Positions 28,588-36,496 of a stretch of 64,000 bases of DNA are shown here, piece by piece; within the stretch, counting starts at the first letter, position 1; each line of letters opens with the position of its first letter. Origin of the DNA: Planktotalea arctica. GTDB taxonomy: Bacteria; Pseudomonadota; Alphaproteobacteria; Rhodobacterales; Rhodobacteraceae. A model generated the notes under the pieces. That model ran no database searches. It was not told the origin of the DNA and was given only the letters and a program-made list of their open reading frames with translations. The DNA is taken from the NCBI RefSeq assembly GCF_002105285.1, contig NZ_MUHR01000004.1, positions 1 through 64,000 of the forward strand. The letters run 5' to 3'. The translations under genes were made by a program, and so were the position numbers.

Positions 28588-28594
28588 ATTTCAC
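28577..28594 (+). promoter_or_regulatory. Pho box upstream of phnG
   Basis: CTGTCACGCAAATTTCAC follows the Pho pattern (CTGTCAC, four bases, ATTTCAC), 75 bases before phnG. It overlaps the first codons of the divergent phnF, so PhoB binding could also affect phnF transcription. Confidence 0.6.
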
Positions 28595-28633
28595 AAAACT
28601 CTTCTGTCATGAGGACATCAATATGATAAGATA

Positions 28634-28648
28634 TGTATAGTTGTATAG
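28634..28648 (+). promoter_or_regulatory. Candidate PhnF operator, repeated TGTATAG
   Basis: TGTATAG occurs twice, at 28634-28640 and 28642-28648, between phnF and phnG. TATA-centred motifs of this sort are usual for HutC-type GntR proteins. Assignment to PhnF is inference from position. Confidence 0.5.
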
Positions 28649-28668
28649 GAAAGAGACAAGTTGTCGAG

Positions 28669-29124
28669 ATGAAAGACACTGTGAGCGAAAATAATCCCCG
28701 TAAGGTGTGGATGGGTCTGCTGGCGAAGGCGCCCGAAGGCCGTGTGGCTGCACTGTTGGATGCTGAAATATCGCGCCCTGCTTTTACTTGGCTGCGTGCA
28801 CCAGAGATTGGCAGCACGATGGTCCGCGCACGCGCTGGTTCAACCGGCGCACCATTCAACCTGGGCGAGATGACTATAACCCGCTGCGCTTTGACGTTGG
28901 AAACCGGCGAAGTCGGGCACAGCTATATTCAAGGGCGTAGCAAAGCAGATGCCGAGGTCGCCGCTCTCGTAGATGCGCTTATGCAGACCACAATGGCAAG
29001 TAGGCTGCGCGAGGCGGTCTTTGAGCCTCTGGAAGCAGGAATGGCCACCATGAAAGCCGCCCGCGCGGCCAAGGCAGCCGCGACAAAGGTTGATTTCTTT
29101 ACCATGACCCGAGGAGAAGACTGA
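28669..29124 (+). CDS. phnG: C-P lyase core subunit PhnG
   Basis: Subunit of the PhnGHIJ complex, 151 residues. Recognised from WMGLLAKAPEGRVAALLD, the GEMTITRCAL segment and YIQGRSKADAEVAALVDAL. With PhnI and PhnH it attaches alkyl-phosphonate to ribose triphosphate from ATP. Its stop overlaps the phnH start by one base. First gene of phnGHIJKLN. Confidence 0.95.
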   Translation: MKDTVSENNPRKVWMGLLAKAPEGRVAALLDAEISRPAFTWLRAPEIGSTMVRARAGSTGAPFNLGEMTITRCALTLETGEVGHSYIQGRSKADAEVAALVDALMQTTMASRLREAVFEPLEAGMATMKAARAAKAAATKVDFFTMTRGED

Positions 29125-29726
29125 TGCAGGCAAACACCCTGTCCGGCGGCTTTGCCGATCCAGCCACCCAGTCAGCCCACGCCTTTCGCAGTGTGATGGA
29201 GGCCATGGCGCGCCCCGGCGCCATTCAGGATATCCACGGGGCAGCACCCCCTGCCCCGCTGTCGCCCGCGATGGGCGCCGTTCTGCTGACGCTCTGCGAT
29301 ACGGAAACACCGATTTATCTGGCTGGCGATATGGATTGCGAAGCGGCGCGGGCGTGGCTGGCCTTTCACACTGGTGCCCCTTTTGTTGGACCCGCGCAGT
29401 GTATGTTTGCGGTTGGCAAGTGGGACGCGCTCGCGCCACTTTCGGTCTACCCGATCGGCACGTCCGAGTACCCTGACCGCTCAGCCACGCTCATAGTCGA
29501 ATGTTCCGAACTTGCCGCCTCAGGTGCCACATTGACGGGTCCCGGCATCAAGGATCAGGCAACGCTTTCCTTGCCAGAAGTGGACGCGTTTCAGGACAAT
29601 CGAACCCTGTTCCCGCTGGGGCTGGATTTCATTTTCACATGTGGCGAACGCCTCGCGGCTTTGCCCCGCTCAACCGAAGTCTCGCGCTCAAGTAGCGAAG
29701 CGATAGCGCAAGTAGGAGCATCCTGA
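29124..29726 (+). CDS. phnH: C-P lyase core subunit PhnH
   Basis: Core subunit, 200 residues. It begins GGFADPATQSAHAFRSVMEAMARPG, the PhnH opening, and carries FQDNRTLFPLGLDFIFTCG near the end. It dimerises within the PhnGHIJ complex. Confidence 0.95.
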   Translation: MQANTLSGGFADPATQSAHAFRSVMEAMARPGAIQDIHGAAPPAPLSPAMGAVLLTLCDTETPIYLAGDMDCEAARAWLAFHTGAPFVGPAQCMFAVGKWDALAPLSVYPIGTSEYPDRSATLIVECSELAASGATLTGPGIKDQATLSLPEVDAFQDNRTLFPLGLDFIFTCGERLAALPRSTEVSRSSSEAIAQVGAS

Positions 29727-29727
29727 C

Positions 29728-30816
29728 ATGTATGTTGCAGTCAAAGGCGGAGAGCGGGCAATCGAGAATGCCCATGCTTGGCTCGCCGAAGAACGCCGCG
29801 GTAACACGGATATCGCGGAGCTCAGCATTGCGCAAATCCGCGAGCAACTAAGTCTTGCCGTCAATCGCGTCATGGCCGAAGGATCGCTTTATGATCCGGA
29901 CCTTGCGGCACTTGCAATCAAGCAGGCGCGTGGCGATCTGATCGAAGCGATCTTCCTCATGCGCGCCTATCGCACCACTCTGCCGCGCTTTGGTGCGTCC
30001 GAGCCTGTCGATACCGGCATTATGGCGTGCGACAGGCGCATCTCGGCCACGTTCAAGGACTTGCCCGGCGGGCAGGTCCTGGGCCCAACATTTGACTACA
30101 CGCACCGTTTGCTTGATTTCAAACTGGCCGCTGATGGCGAGGTGCCCAAGGCTCCATCACGTGACGCCGAGACGGGCAATGTCCCGCATGTCACCGAATT
30201 TCTGAACCGCGAAGGGCTGATCGAAGAGGCCCCCCATGACGATACGCCGCCCCCCGACCTGACCCGCGAACCACTGGAAATGCCCAGCCCCCGCGCCCTG
30301 CGCCTGCAAGCGCTGACCCGCGCGGATGAAGGTTTTACCCTTGGCCTCGCCTACTCCACGCAGCGCGGCTACGGGCGCAACCATGCCTTTGTGGGCGAGC
30401 TGCGGATCGGGTCAGTTCCGGTTGAGATGGACATCCCCGAACTGGGATTTGCCGTTGAGATCGGAGAAGTGATCCTGACCGAATGCGAAACCGTCAACCA
30501 ATTCACGGGCTCGAAAACCGAGCCGCCACAGTTTACCCGCGGGTACGGGCTGGTCTTTGGCCAGACCGAGCGCAAGGCGATCTCCATGGCCTTGGTCGAT
30601 CGCGCGCTACGCTGGGAAGAATTAGGCGAGGATAACGTTGGTGCACCCGCACAGGACGCAGAATTTGTTTTGTATCACGCCGACAACATTCAGGCGACGG
30701 GGTTCCTAGAACATATCAAACTGCCCCATTACGTCGATTTTCAGTCTGAATTGGAACTGGTGCGCAAGCTCCGTCGCGAAGCGGGTGCGCAACAGGTGCA
30801 GGAGGCAGCGGAATGA
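29728..30816 (+). CDS. phnI: C-P lyase core subunit PhnI
   Basis: Nucleosidase/transferase subunit, 362 residues, beginning MYVAVKGGERAIENAHAWLAE. It displaces adenine from ATP with methylphosphonate, helped by PhnG, PhnH and PhnL. LAYSTQRGYGRNHAFVGELR and the VYHAD-like VLYHADNIQATGFLEHIKLPHYVDF segment are conserved. One base separates it from phnH and it overlaps phnJ by four. Confidence 0.96.
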   Translation: MYVAVKGGERAIENAHAWLAEERRGNTDIAELSIAQIREQLSLAVNRVMAEGSLYDPDLAALAIKQARGDLIEAIFLMRAYRTTLPRFGASEPVDTGIMACDRRISATFKDLPGGQVLGPTFDYTHRLLDFKLAADGEVPKAPSRDAETGNVPHVTEFLNREGLIEEAPHDDTPPPDLTREPLEMPSPRALRLQALTRADEGFTLGLAYSTQRGYGRNHAFVGELRIGSVPVEMDIPELGFAVEIGEVILTECETVNQFTGSKTEPPQFTRGYGLVFGQTERKAISMALVDRALRWEELGEDNVGAPAQDAEFVLYHADNIQATGFLEHIKLPHYVDFQSELELVRKLRREAGAQQVQEAAE

Positions 30817-31664
30817 CCGAGTATAACTTCGCCTATTTGGACGAACAAACCAAACGGATGATCCGCCGTGCAATCCTTAAGGGGCTTACCATTCCCGGCT
30901 ATCAGGTTCCTTTCGCCTCTCGCGAGATGCCAATGCCCTATGGCTGGGGAACAGGCGGCGTGCAGGTGTCGGCTGCGGTGCTGACGCCCAAGGATACGTT
31001 CAAGGTGATCGACCAAGGGGCCGATGACACCACAAACGCGGTTTCAATACGGACTTTCTTTCAACGCACTGCTGGAGTTGCGACGACCACTGCGACAAGT
31101 GATGCCACTGTGATTCAGACCCGGCACCGCATCCCCGAAGAGCCGCTGCACGAGGGTCAGATCCTTGTCTATCAGGTGCCGATCCCGGAACCGCTGCGCT
31201 TTCTCGAACCCCGTGAAAGCGAGACACGTAAGATGCACAGCCTTGAAGAATATGGACTGATGCATGTGAAACTTTACGAAGATATCAGCCGCCACGGTCA
31301 TATCGCGACCTCTTATGCCTATCCGGTCAAGGTCGAAGGGCGCTATGTGATGGACCCCTCCCCGATCCCCAAATTCGACAACCCCAAGCTGGGTGATATG
31401 GCCGCAATCCAGCTTTTTGGCGCAGGGCGCGAGCAACGTATTTATGCGCTGCCCCCATATACCCAAGTGGTCAGCCTCGACTTTGAGGATCATCCGTTTG
31501 AGGCGTCCAAGGCAGATCACCCCTGCGGGATGTGCGGTGCGACAGACAGCTATCTGGATGAGTTGATCATCGATGACTTAGGTGGGCGGATGTTTGTCTG
31601 CTCTGACACCGATTATTGCGAAGCGCGCCAGGCAGCGGGCCACAAAGGAAAGGACGCAGCATGA
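30813..31664 (+). CDS. phnJ: C-P lyase radical SAM subunit PhnJ
   Basis: Enzyme that breaks the carbon-phosphorus bond, 283 residues. Four cysteines near the C-terminus (Cys238, 241, 263 and 269, in HPCGMCG and MFVCSDTDYC) match the CX2CX21CX5C layout that holds the 4Fe-4S cluster and the catalytic thiyl cysteine. The N-terminal MPYGWGTGGVQVS stretch is also conserved. It overlaps phnK by four bases. Confidence 0.97.
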   Translation: MTEYNFAYLDEQTKRMIRRAILKGLTIPGYQVPFASREMPMPYGWGTGGVQVSAAVLTPKDTFKVIDQGADDTTNAVSIRTFFQRTAGVATTTATSDATVIQTRHRIPEEPLHEGQILVYQVPIPEPLRFLEPRESETRKMHSLEEYGLMHVKLYEDISRHGHIATSYAYPVKVEGRYVMDPSPIPKFDNPKLGDMAAIQLFGAGREQRIYALPPYTQVVSLDFEDHPFEASKADHPCGMCGATDSYLDELIIDDLGGRMFVCSDTDYCEARQAAGHKGKDAA

Positions 31665-32431
31665 CACCTTTGCTTTCCGTTCAAGGCATCACCAAGCGAT
31701 ATGGTGCGCATATCGGTTGCGCCGATGTGTCATTCGACCTGTATCCCGGTGAGGTTATGGGGATCGTTGGCGAAAGCGGGTCAGGCAAATCCACTTTGCT
31801 CAATTGCATGGCTGGGCATCTGACCCCCGATGCGGGACAGGTGGTGTTCGACACCCGCACGGACGGCCGCCGCGATACAATTACGATGTCGGAGCCGGAG
31901 CGGCGGATGCTCGGTCGCACCGATTGGGCTTTTGTCCACCAACACGCCCGCGACGGGCTGCGCATGGGCGTCAGCGCCGGTGGCAATGTAGGCGAGCGGT
32001 TGATGGCTGTGGGAGAGCGTCACTACGGCGACATCCGCGACAAGGCCACGGACTGGCTCGGGCGGGTCGAGATCGACGCGTCCCGTGTAGATGATAGACC
32101 CACAACCTTCTCTGGCGGGATGCAGCAACGCTTGCAGATAGCGCGCAACCTCGTGACGGGCCCGCGTCTGGTGTTCATGGATGAACCCACAGGTGGTCTA
32201 GATGTGTCGGTCCAGGCGCGGCTGCTGGATTTGCTGCGCGGTCTGGTGCGTGACTTGGGGCTATCGGCGATCATCGTAACCCATGACCTGGCTGTGGTGC
32301 GCCTACTCGCGGATCGCCTGATGGTCATGAAATCAGGCCGCGTGGTCGAGGCGGGCCTGACAGATCAGGTACTGGACGATCCGCAGCACGCCTATAGCCA
32401 GCTTCTTGTCAGTTCCGTTTTACAGGTGTGA
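31661..32431 (+). CDS. phnK: C-P lyase ATPase-like protein PhnK
   Basis: ABC-type ATPase that docks on the PhnGHIJ core rather than on a membrane channel, 256 residues. Walker A GESGSGKST, signature FSGGMQQR, Walker B LVFMDEPTGGLD, and DWAFVHQHARDGLRM are PhnK traits. ATG at 31661 overlaps the phnJ stop. Confidence 0.95.
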   Translation: MTPLLSVQGITKRYGAHIGCADVSFDLYPGEVMGIVGESGSGKSTLLNCMAGHLTPDAGQVVFDTRTDGRRDTITMSEPERRMLGRTDWAFVHQHARDGLRMGVSAGGNVGERLMAVGERHYGDIRDKATDWLGRVEIDASRVDDRPTTFSGGMQQRLQIARNLVTGPRLVFMDEPTGGLDVSVQARLLDLLRGLVRDLGLSAIIVTHDLAVVRLLADRLMVMKSGRVVEAGLTDQVLDDPQHAYSQLLVSSVLQV

Positions 32432-32434
32432 GCG

Positions 32435-33118
32435 ATGATTGAACTCAAAAACGTTTCCAAAACCTTTACCCTGCACAATCAGGGGAGTGCCGTGATCGAA
32501 GTGATCAGCGATGTGTCCTTCGCGGTTGCCCCCGGTGAATGCGTGGCGCTCACTGGGGCCTCTGGTGCTGGTAAATCCACGCTGATGCGGATGATCTACG
32601 GCAATTACCTGACGCAGGCAGGTGAAATTCGCATTGGCGGTTTAGACATCGTGAGGTCTGAGCCGCGCGACATCATCAAATTGCGCCGTGATGTGCTAGG
32701 ATATGTTAGCCAGTTTCTGCGTGTGGTTCCACGCGTACCAACGCTCGATGTGGTTGCTGAGCCTCTGCGCGCTTTGGGCGTACCGGCAGACGACGCGCAG
32801 GACCGCGCATCGGCGCTTCTGACCCAATTAAATATCCCCGAGAGGCTGTGGTCCTTGTCCCCCACAACCTTCTCGGGCGGCGAGCAACAGCGCGTCAATA
32901 TTGCCCGTGGTTTTGCCCATACCTACCCTGCGATGTTGCTTGATGAACCTACCGCGAGCCTCGACGCTGCGAACCGCGAGGTGGTGCTCTCCTTGATCGA
33001 GGACGCCAAAGCGCGAGGTGCGGCCATCATCGGTATTTTCCATGATGAGGCAGCCCGTACCCGAGTCTGTGATCGTGAAATTGATGTCGGCCGCTTTACC
33101 CCCGGAATGGCTGCATGA
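32435..33118 (+). CDS. phnL: C-P lyase ATPase-like protein PhnL
   Basis: Companion ABC-type ATPase, 227 residues. Walker A GASGAGKST, PhnL-type VSQFLRVVPRVPTLDVVAEPL, signature FSGGEQQR and Walker B MLLDEPTASLD are present. It joins PhnK on the core complex. It overlaps phnN by four bases. Confidence 0.95.
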   Translation: MIELKNVSKTFTLHNQGSAVIEVISDVSFAVAPGECVALTGASGAGKSTLMRMIYGNYLTQAGEIRIGGLDIVRSEPRDIIKLRRDVLGYVSQFLRVVPRVPTLDVVAEPLRALGVPADDAQDRASALLTQLNIPERLWSLSPTTFSGGEQQRVNIARGFAHTYPAMLLDEPTASLDAANREVVLSLIEDAKARGAAIIGIFHDEAARTRVCDREIDVGRFTPGMAA

Positions 33119-33675
33119 CGCTTGTCTCAAAGTCTGGGGGACGCCTCATCGCGGTGGTCGGCCCATCGGGTGTCGGCAAGGACAGCGTGATGGCAGGCCT
33201 ACACGGCGCAATACCCGATTTGTATCTAGTGCGCCGCGTCATCACACGGGCGCCCGACTTGGGTGGCGAGGATTACGATGCGGTGTCTGTGTCACAATTT
33301 GAAGCCATGGCGGAAGATGGTGCATTTGCCGTGCATTGGGGCGCGCATGGGCTGCATTACGGCATTCCGATCACCGTCAAATACCAATTGGGCAAGGGCA
33401 TCGATTGCCTTGTCAATTTCTCGCGCAAGGCACTGGCGCAGGCGGCGGAAATTTTCCCACGCCTCGAAGTTCTCAACATCACCGCGAAACCGGAAACGCT
33501 TTCGCACCGTCTGGCCGCGCGGGCCCGTGAGACAGAGGAGGAGATCAGCAAACGCCTTGCCCAGGCTGACAAGCCCTTGCCGGCTGGGCTCAAGGTGATC
33601 AACCTCGCCAACGATGGCCCGCTGTCCCAGACCGTCGCCCGAGGGGCGGCACTGCTTCAGCCGGTGAGCTTGTAG
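33115..33675 (+). CDS. phnN: Ribose 1,5-bisphosphate phosphokinase PhnN
   Basis: Guanylate-kinase-like enzyme, 186 residues, P-loop GPSGVGKDS near residue 15. It phosphorylates ribose 1,5-bisphosphate to PRPP, the last step for recovering the ribose scaffold. The gene ends 19 bases inside the convergent DUF1045 gene. Confidence 0.93.
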   Translation: MTLVSKSGGRLIAVVGPSGVGKDSVMAGLHGAIPDLYLVRRVITRAPDLGGEDYDAVSVSQFEAMAEDGAFAVHWGAHGLHYGIPITVKYQLGKGIDCLVNFSRKALAQAAEIFPRLEVLNITAKPETLSHRLAARARETEEEISKRLAQADKPLPAGLKVINLANDGPLSQTVARGAALLQPVSL

Positions 33676-34328
33676 CAATGGATCACCTCGAACCGGCCAT
33701 CTTTCCGCTCACCGCACAAAGCGATCTGATCCAGCACAAAAAGGCCACGCAGGTCCGGCAAATGACGCCGCACAGCGGCCGACCATCGGGCGATGTCAGC
33801 CTGCGGCAGCCGCGCCGTCAGGGTCATGTGGAACCGAAACTCCTCCATCACGTAAGGATAGCCCCATTGCGCGAGCAGCGCCTCTTGCCGCGGGCTCAGA
33901 CCAACTTTGCGGCGGCGCGCGCTTTCTGTCTCGGAAGCCGGGGCGCGAAACCGATCAAGCTCTCGCACACAGGCGCCGGCAACCCTGCGCACAGCTTGCA
34001 TATCGTCTTGGGGGGTCAGCGCCAGAAAACCGCCCAAAGTCGTCAGTTCCAATTCGTTGCATATGGCCGGCGCGAGGCCTGCAGCAAGGTCAGATACAGC
34101 GGCTTCCAAAGCTTTCACATCTTGCCCTTCAGCCAGACGAAACGGCGGCTTCAAAGTCGCATGAAACCCGTATTTGCGCGGTGTCATCGTGATGTCATCC
34201 AGACCCGGCATATTGGGCTGGGATGCCTCACAGCCATGCAAAACATCCCAACCGAGCCAAGACGCGCCGAAATCGGCCAAGGGCCCTACCGGCGGCACAT
34301 AGTAAATTGCAAATCGAGAGTATGACAT
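33657..34328 (-). CDS. DUF1045 phosphonate-operon protein
   Basis: A 223-residue protein of the family regularly found in alphaproteobacterial C-P lyase operons (DUF1045). It starts MSYSRFAIYYVPPVGPLADFGASWLGWD and contains two HxT-type motifs, YGFHATLKPPF and FRFHMTLTARL, which give it the layout of a 2H-phosphoesterase-like fold. That suggests action on a cyclic phosphate or phosphodiester, possibly the cyclic ribose phosphate left by C-P lyase; unproven. It is opposite in strand to its neighbours, and its ATG overlaps the phnM ATG. Confidence 0.9.
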   Translation of the reverse strand: MSYSRFAIYYVPPVGPLADFGASWLGWDVLHGCEASQPNMPGLDDITMTPRKYGFHATLKPPFRLAEGQDVKALEAAVSDLAAGLAPAICNELELTTLGGFLALTPQDDMQAVRRVAGACVRELDRFRAPASETESARRRKVGLSPRQEALLAQWGYPYVMEEFRFHMTLTARLPQADIARWSAAVRRHLPDLRGLFVLDQIALCGERKDGRFEVIHCYKLTG

Positions 34329-35520
34329 GAATTCCCCTTTTCCCACGACCTCGTTAACGAAGGCTTGTGACAACGATGTGTCAAGCGACCTATGTCTCGC
34401 CAATGCGCAGCTTGTGTTGGTAGATCAGGTACTCACTGGTGCAGTGACAATCGAAAAAGGCGTCATTTGTAACATTGCTGAAGGGGATCATGTCCCAACC
34501 GGTGCCCTGGATTGTGCCGGTGATCTCGTTATTCCCGGTCTTGTCGAATTGCATACAGACAATGTCGAACGCCATATCGAACCGCGCCCAGAGGTGGACT
34601 GGCCACATTTGCCCGCCCTGATCGCGCACGATGCAGAGCTGGCGTCCACTGGCATCACGACGGTGTTTGACGCCATGCGGGTGGGGTCCATCCACAGCGG
34701 CAAGGGACGCTACATCGACTACGCCCGAAAGCTGGCGGATGAACTCTTGGCGGCGCGTGCACAAGGGTATTTCAAGATCAGTCATTTCCTCCATCTACGG
34801 GCAGAAATCTGTTCAGAGACGCTGCTTGAGGAATTGGCGGCGTTCGGATCGTCAGACAGGGTCGGCATCGTCAGCCTGATGGATCACACCCCGGGCCAGC
34901 GCCAGTTTCGCGATCTGACCGCGCTGAAAACATACGTCGCAAAGAAGCGCGGTATGAACGACGCAGAGTTTGCCGAACATGTTGAGACCCTGTTGGGTCT
35001 GCAAAAACGCTTCGGGGCAAAGCACGAGGCGGGTGCAGTGAAAGAGGCCCGCCGCCTGGGTGCAGTTCTGGCCAGCCATGATGATACCACGGCCGATCAT
35101 GTAGGCACCTCTGCGGTGAACGGCGTGGGTTTTGCCGAGTTTCCCACAACGGTTGAGGCCGCAGCCGCCTGTCGCAGCCACGGCATTGCCGTGATGATGG
35201 GTGCGCCCAACCTGATCCGCGGCGGATCCCACTCCGGCAATGTTGCGGCGGTGGATCTCGCAAAAGCTGATCTTCTCGACATTGTCTCATCAGACTACGT
35301 GCCCTCGGCACTGCTTTTGTCTGCCTTCCGCCTTGCAGATATTTGGAATGACCTTCCCCGCGCCATTGCTACAGTGACAAGCAACCCCGCAAAGGCCGTG
35401 CGGTTGCATGACCGGGGTGCTTTGAAAACAGGTTTGCGCGGTGATGTTCTGCGTGTGCGCAAAATCGACCAAATACCTCTGCTCCGCGGCGTCTGGAGCC
35501 AAGGTAACAAAGTTGGCTGA
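34327..35520 (+). CDS. phnM: Ribose 1-methylphosphonate 5-triphosphate diphosphatase PhnM
   Basis: Amidohydrolase-fold enzyme, 397 residues from ATG 34327. It removes pyrophosphate from the ribosyl triphosphate before PhnJ acts. Metal ligands are in LVELHTDNVERH, further sites in LMDHTPGQRQF, SHDDTTADHV and SSDYVPSALL. The family usually begins closer to LCLANAQLVLVDQ, so the N-terminus here is about 18 residues long; GTG 34378 is an alternative start that gives a normal length. Confidence 0.94.
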   Translation: MNSPFPTTSLTKACDNDVSSDLCLANAQLVLVDQVLTGAVTIEKGVICNIAEGDHVPTGALDCAGDLVIPGLVELHTDNVERHIEPRPEVDWPHLPALIAHDAELASTGITTVFDAMRVGSIHSGKGRYIDYARKLADELLAARAQGYFKISHFLHLRAEICSETLLEELAAFGSSDRVGIVSLMDHTPGQRQFRDLTALKTYVAKKRGMNDAEFAEHVETLLGLQKRFGAKHEAGAVKEARRLGAVLASHDDTTADHVGTSAVNGVGFAEFPTTVEAAAACRSHGIAVMMGAPNLIRGGSHSGNVAAVDLAKADLLDIVSSDYVPSALLLSAFRLADIWNDLPRAIATVTSNPAKAVRLHDRGALKTGLRGDVLRVRKIDQIPLLRGVWSQGNKVG

Positions 35521-35543
35521 GGCTTTTGGAGTCTCGGCCGCAT

Positions 35544-35583
35544 ACGTCACAAAGGTTTCATGAAACTGTAGCGCCATTGATAC
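35544..35583 (+). promoter_or_regulatory. Pho-box-like tandem site upstream of the second phnD
   Basis: ACGTCACAAAGGTTTCAT (35544-35561) is a good Pho site; a weaker partner CTGTAGCGCCATTGATAC (35566-35583) lies 22 bases on. The pair ends 44 bases before the start codon of phnD2. Confidence 0.65.
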
Positions 35584-35626
35584 GCAGTCCCACTATTCAT
35601 CCGAATGAATAAACCTGGAGGGTGCT

Positions 35627-36496
35627 ATGAAACTGAAATCTCTTTTGCTGGGTGTAAGCCTTGCCACTGTGTCTGCCTTTGCAGCGACAGCAGAAACCTG
35701 GAAACTTGCCGTCACAGATGTTGAAGGCATGGAACGCCTGCAACTGGAATGGGGCCCGTTTAAGGAGGCGCTTGAAGTGGCCACCGGCGACACATTCGAA
35801 TTCTATGCAGTAAACTCGCGCACGGCTGCAGCCGAGGCGCTGCGCGGTGAGACCGTGGATTTCGTAGTCTCTGGACCTGCAGAATATGTGGTTATCAACA
35901 AGCTGACCAATGCCACGCCGCTGATCGGCCTCGGTCGCCCTGATTATCACTGTGCCATTATCGTGCGCGCTGACAGCGGCATCAACGTGCCTGCTGATCT
36001 GATCGGCAAGTCGGTCGCCTTTGGCGATATCGGTTCGACCTCAAACATGCTTTGCCCCATGCAGGTACTCGCTGATCACGGCGTCGATCCGGTGAATGAC
36101 ATTGAAAAAACCCACACCTCACGCAACATCGCCTTTGAGGCGTTGAACAACGGCGATATTGACGCGCTTGGCATGAATGCAGGCACTTTCATCGGCGTCC
36201 GCAATGGCCAAACGGAGCTGCCTTACGGTTTTTACAAGATGATTGCGCGCTCGGGCGACCTGCCCAATGACATGATCATGGTGGGTGCACATGTGCCAAC
36301 CGAGGCTGCCGAAGCAGTGCGCGACGCGGTCCTTGGGAACAAGGCGCAGGTCATCGCAGGCATCACGGCTCACGAAGAAAACGACAAGTATGTCGGCATG
36401 GACCTCGTTGCGATTGAAGACAGCGCGTATGACTACGTCCGTTCGATGTACACGAATGCGGGATACCCTCAGTTCGACAATTTCATCGGTGACTGA
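35627..36496 (+). CDS. PhnD-like phosphonate/organophosphorus-binding protein (second copy)
   Basis: Periplasmic receptor, 289 residues, signal peptide ending FAATAE (about residue 23). It is of the PhnD/SsuA/transferrin family, with GDIGSTSNMLCPMQVLADHG at the ligand-binding position that reads FGDPNSTSGY in the first PhnD. It is clearly diverged from the first copy, so a different ligand is likely. First gene of a seven-gene, tightly packed operon. Confidence 0.9.
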   Translation: MKLKSLLLGVSLATVSAFAATAETWKLAVTDVEGMERLQLEWGPFKEALEVATGDTFEFYAVNSRTAAAEALRGETVDFVVSGPAEYVVINKLTNATPLIGLGRPDYHCAIIVRADSGINVPADLIGKSVAFGDIGSTSNMLCPMQVLADHGVDPVNDIEKTHTSRNIAFEALNNGDIDALGMNAGTFIGVRNGQTELPYGFYKMIARSGDLPNDMIMVGAHVPTEAAEAVRDAVLGNKAQVIAGITAHEENDKYVGMDLVAIEDSAYDYVRSMYTNAGYPQFDNFIGD

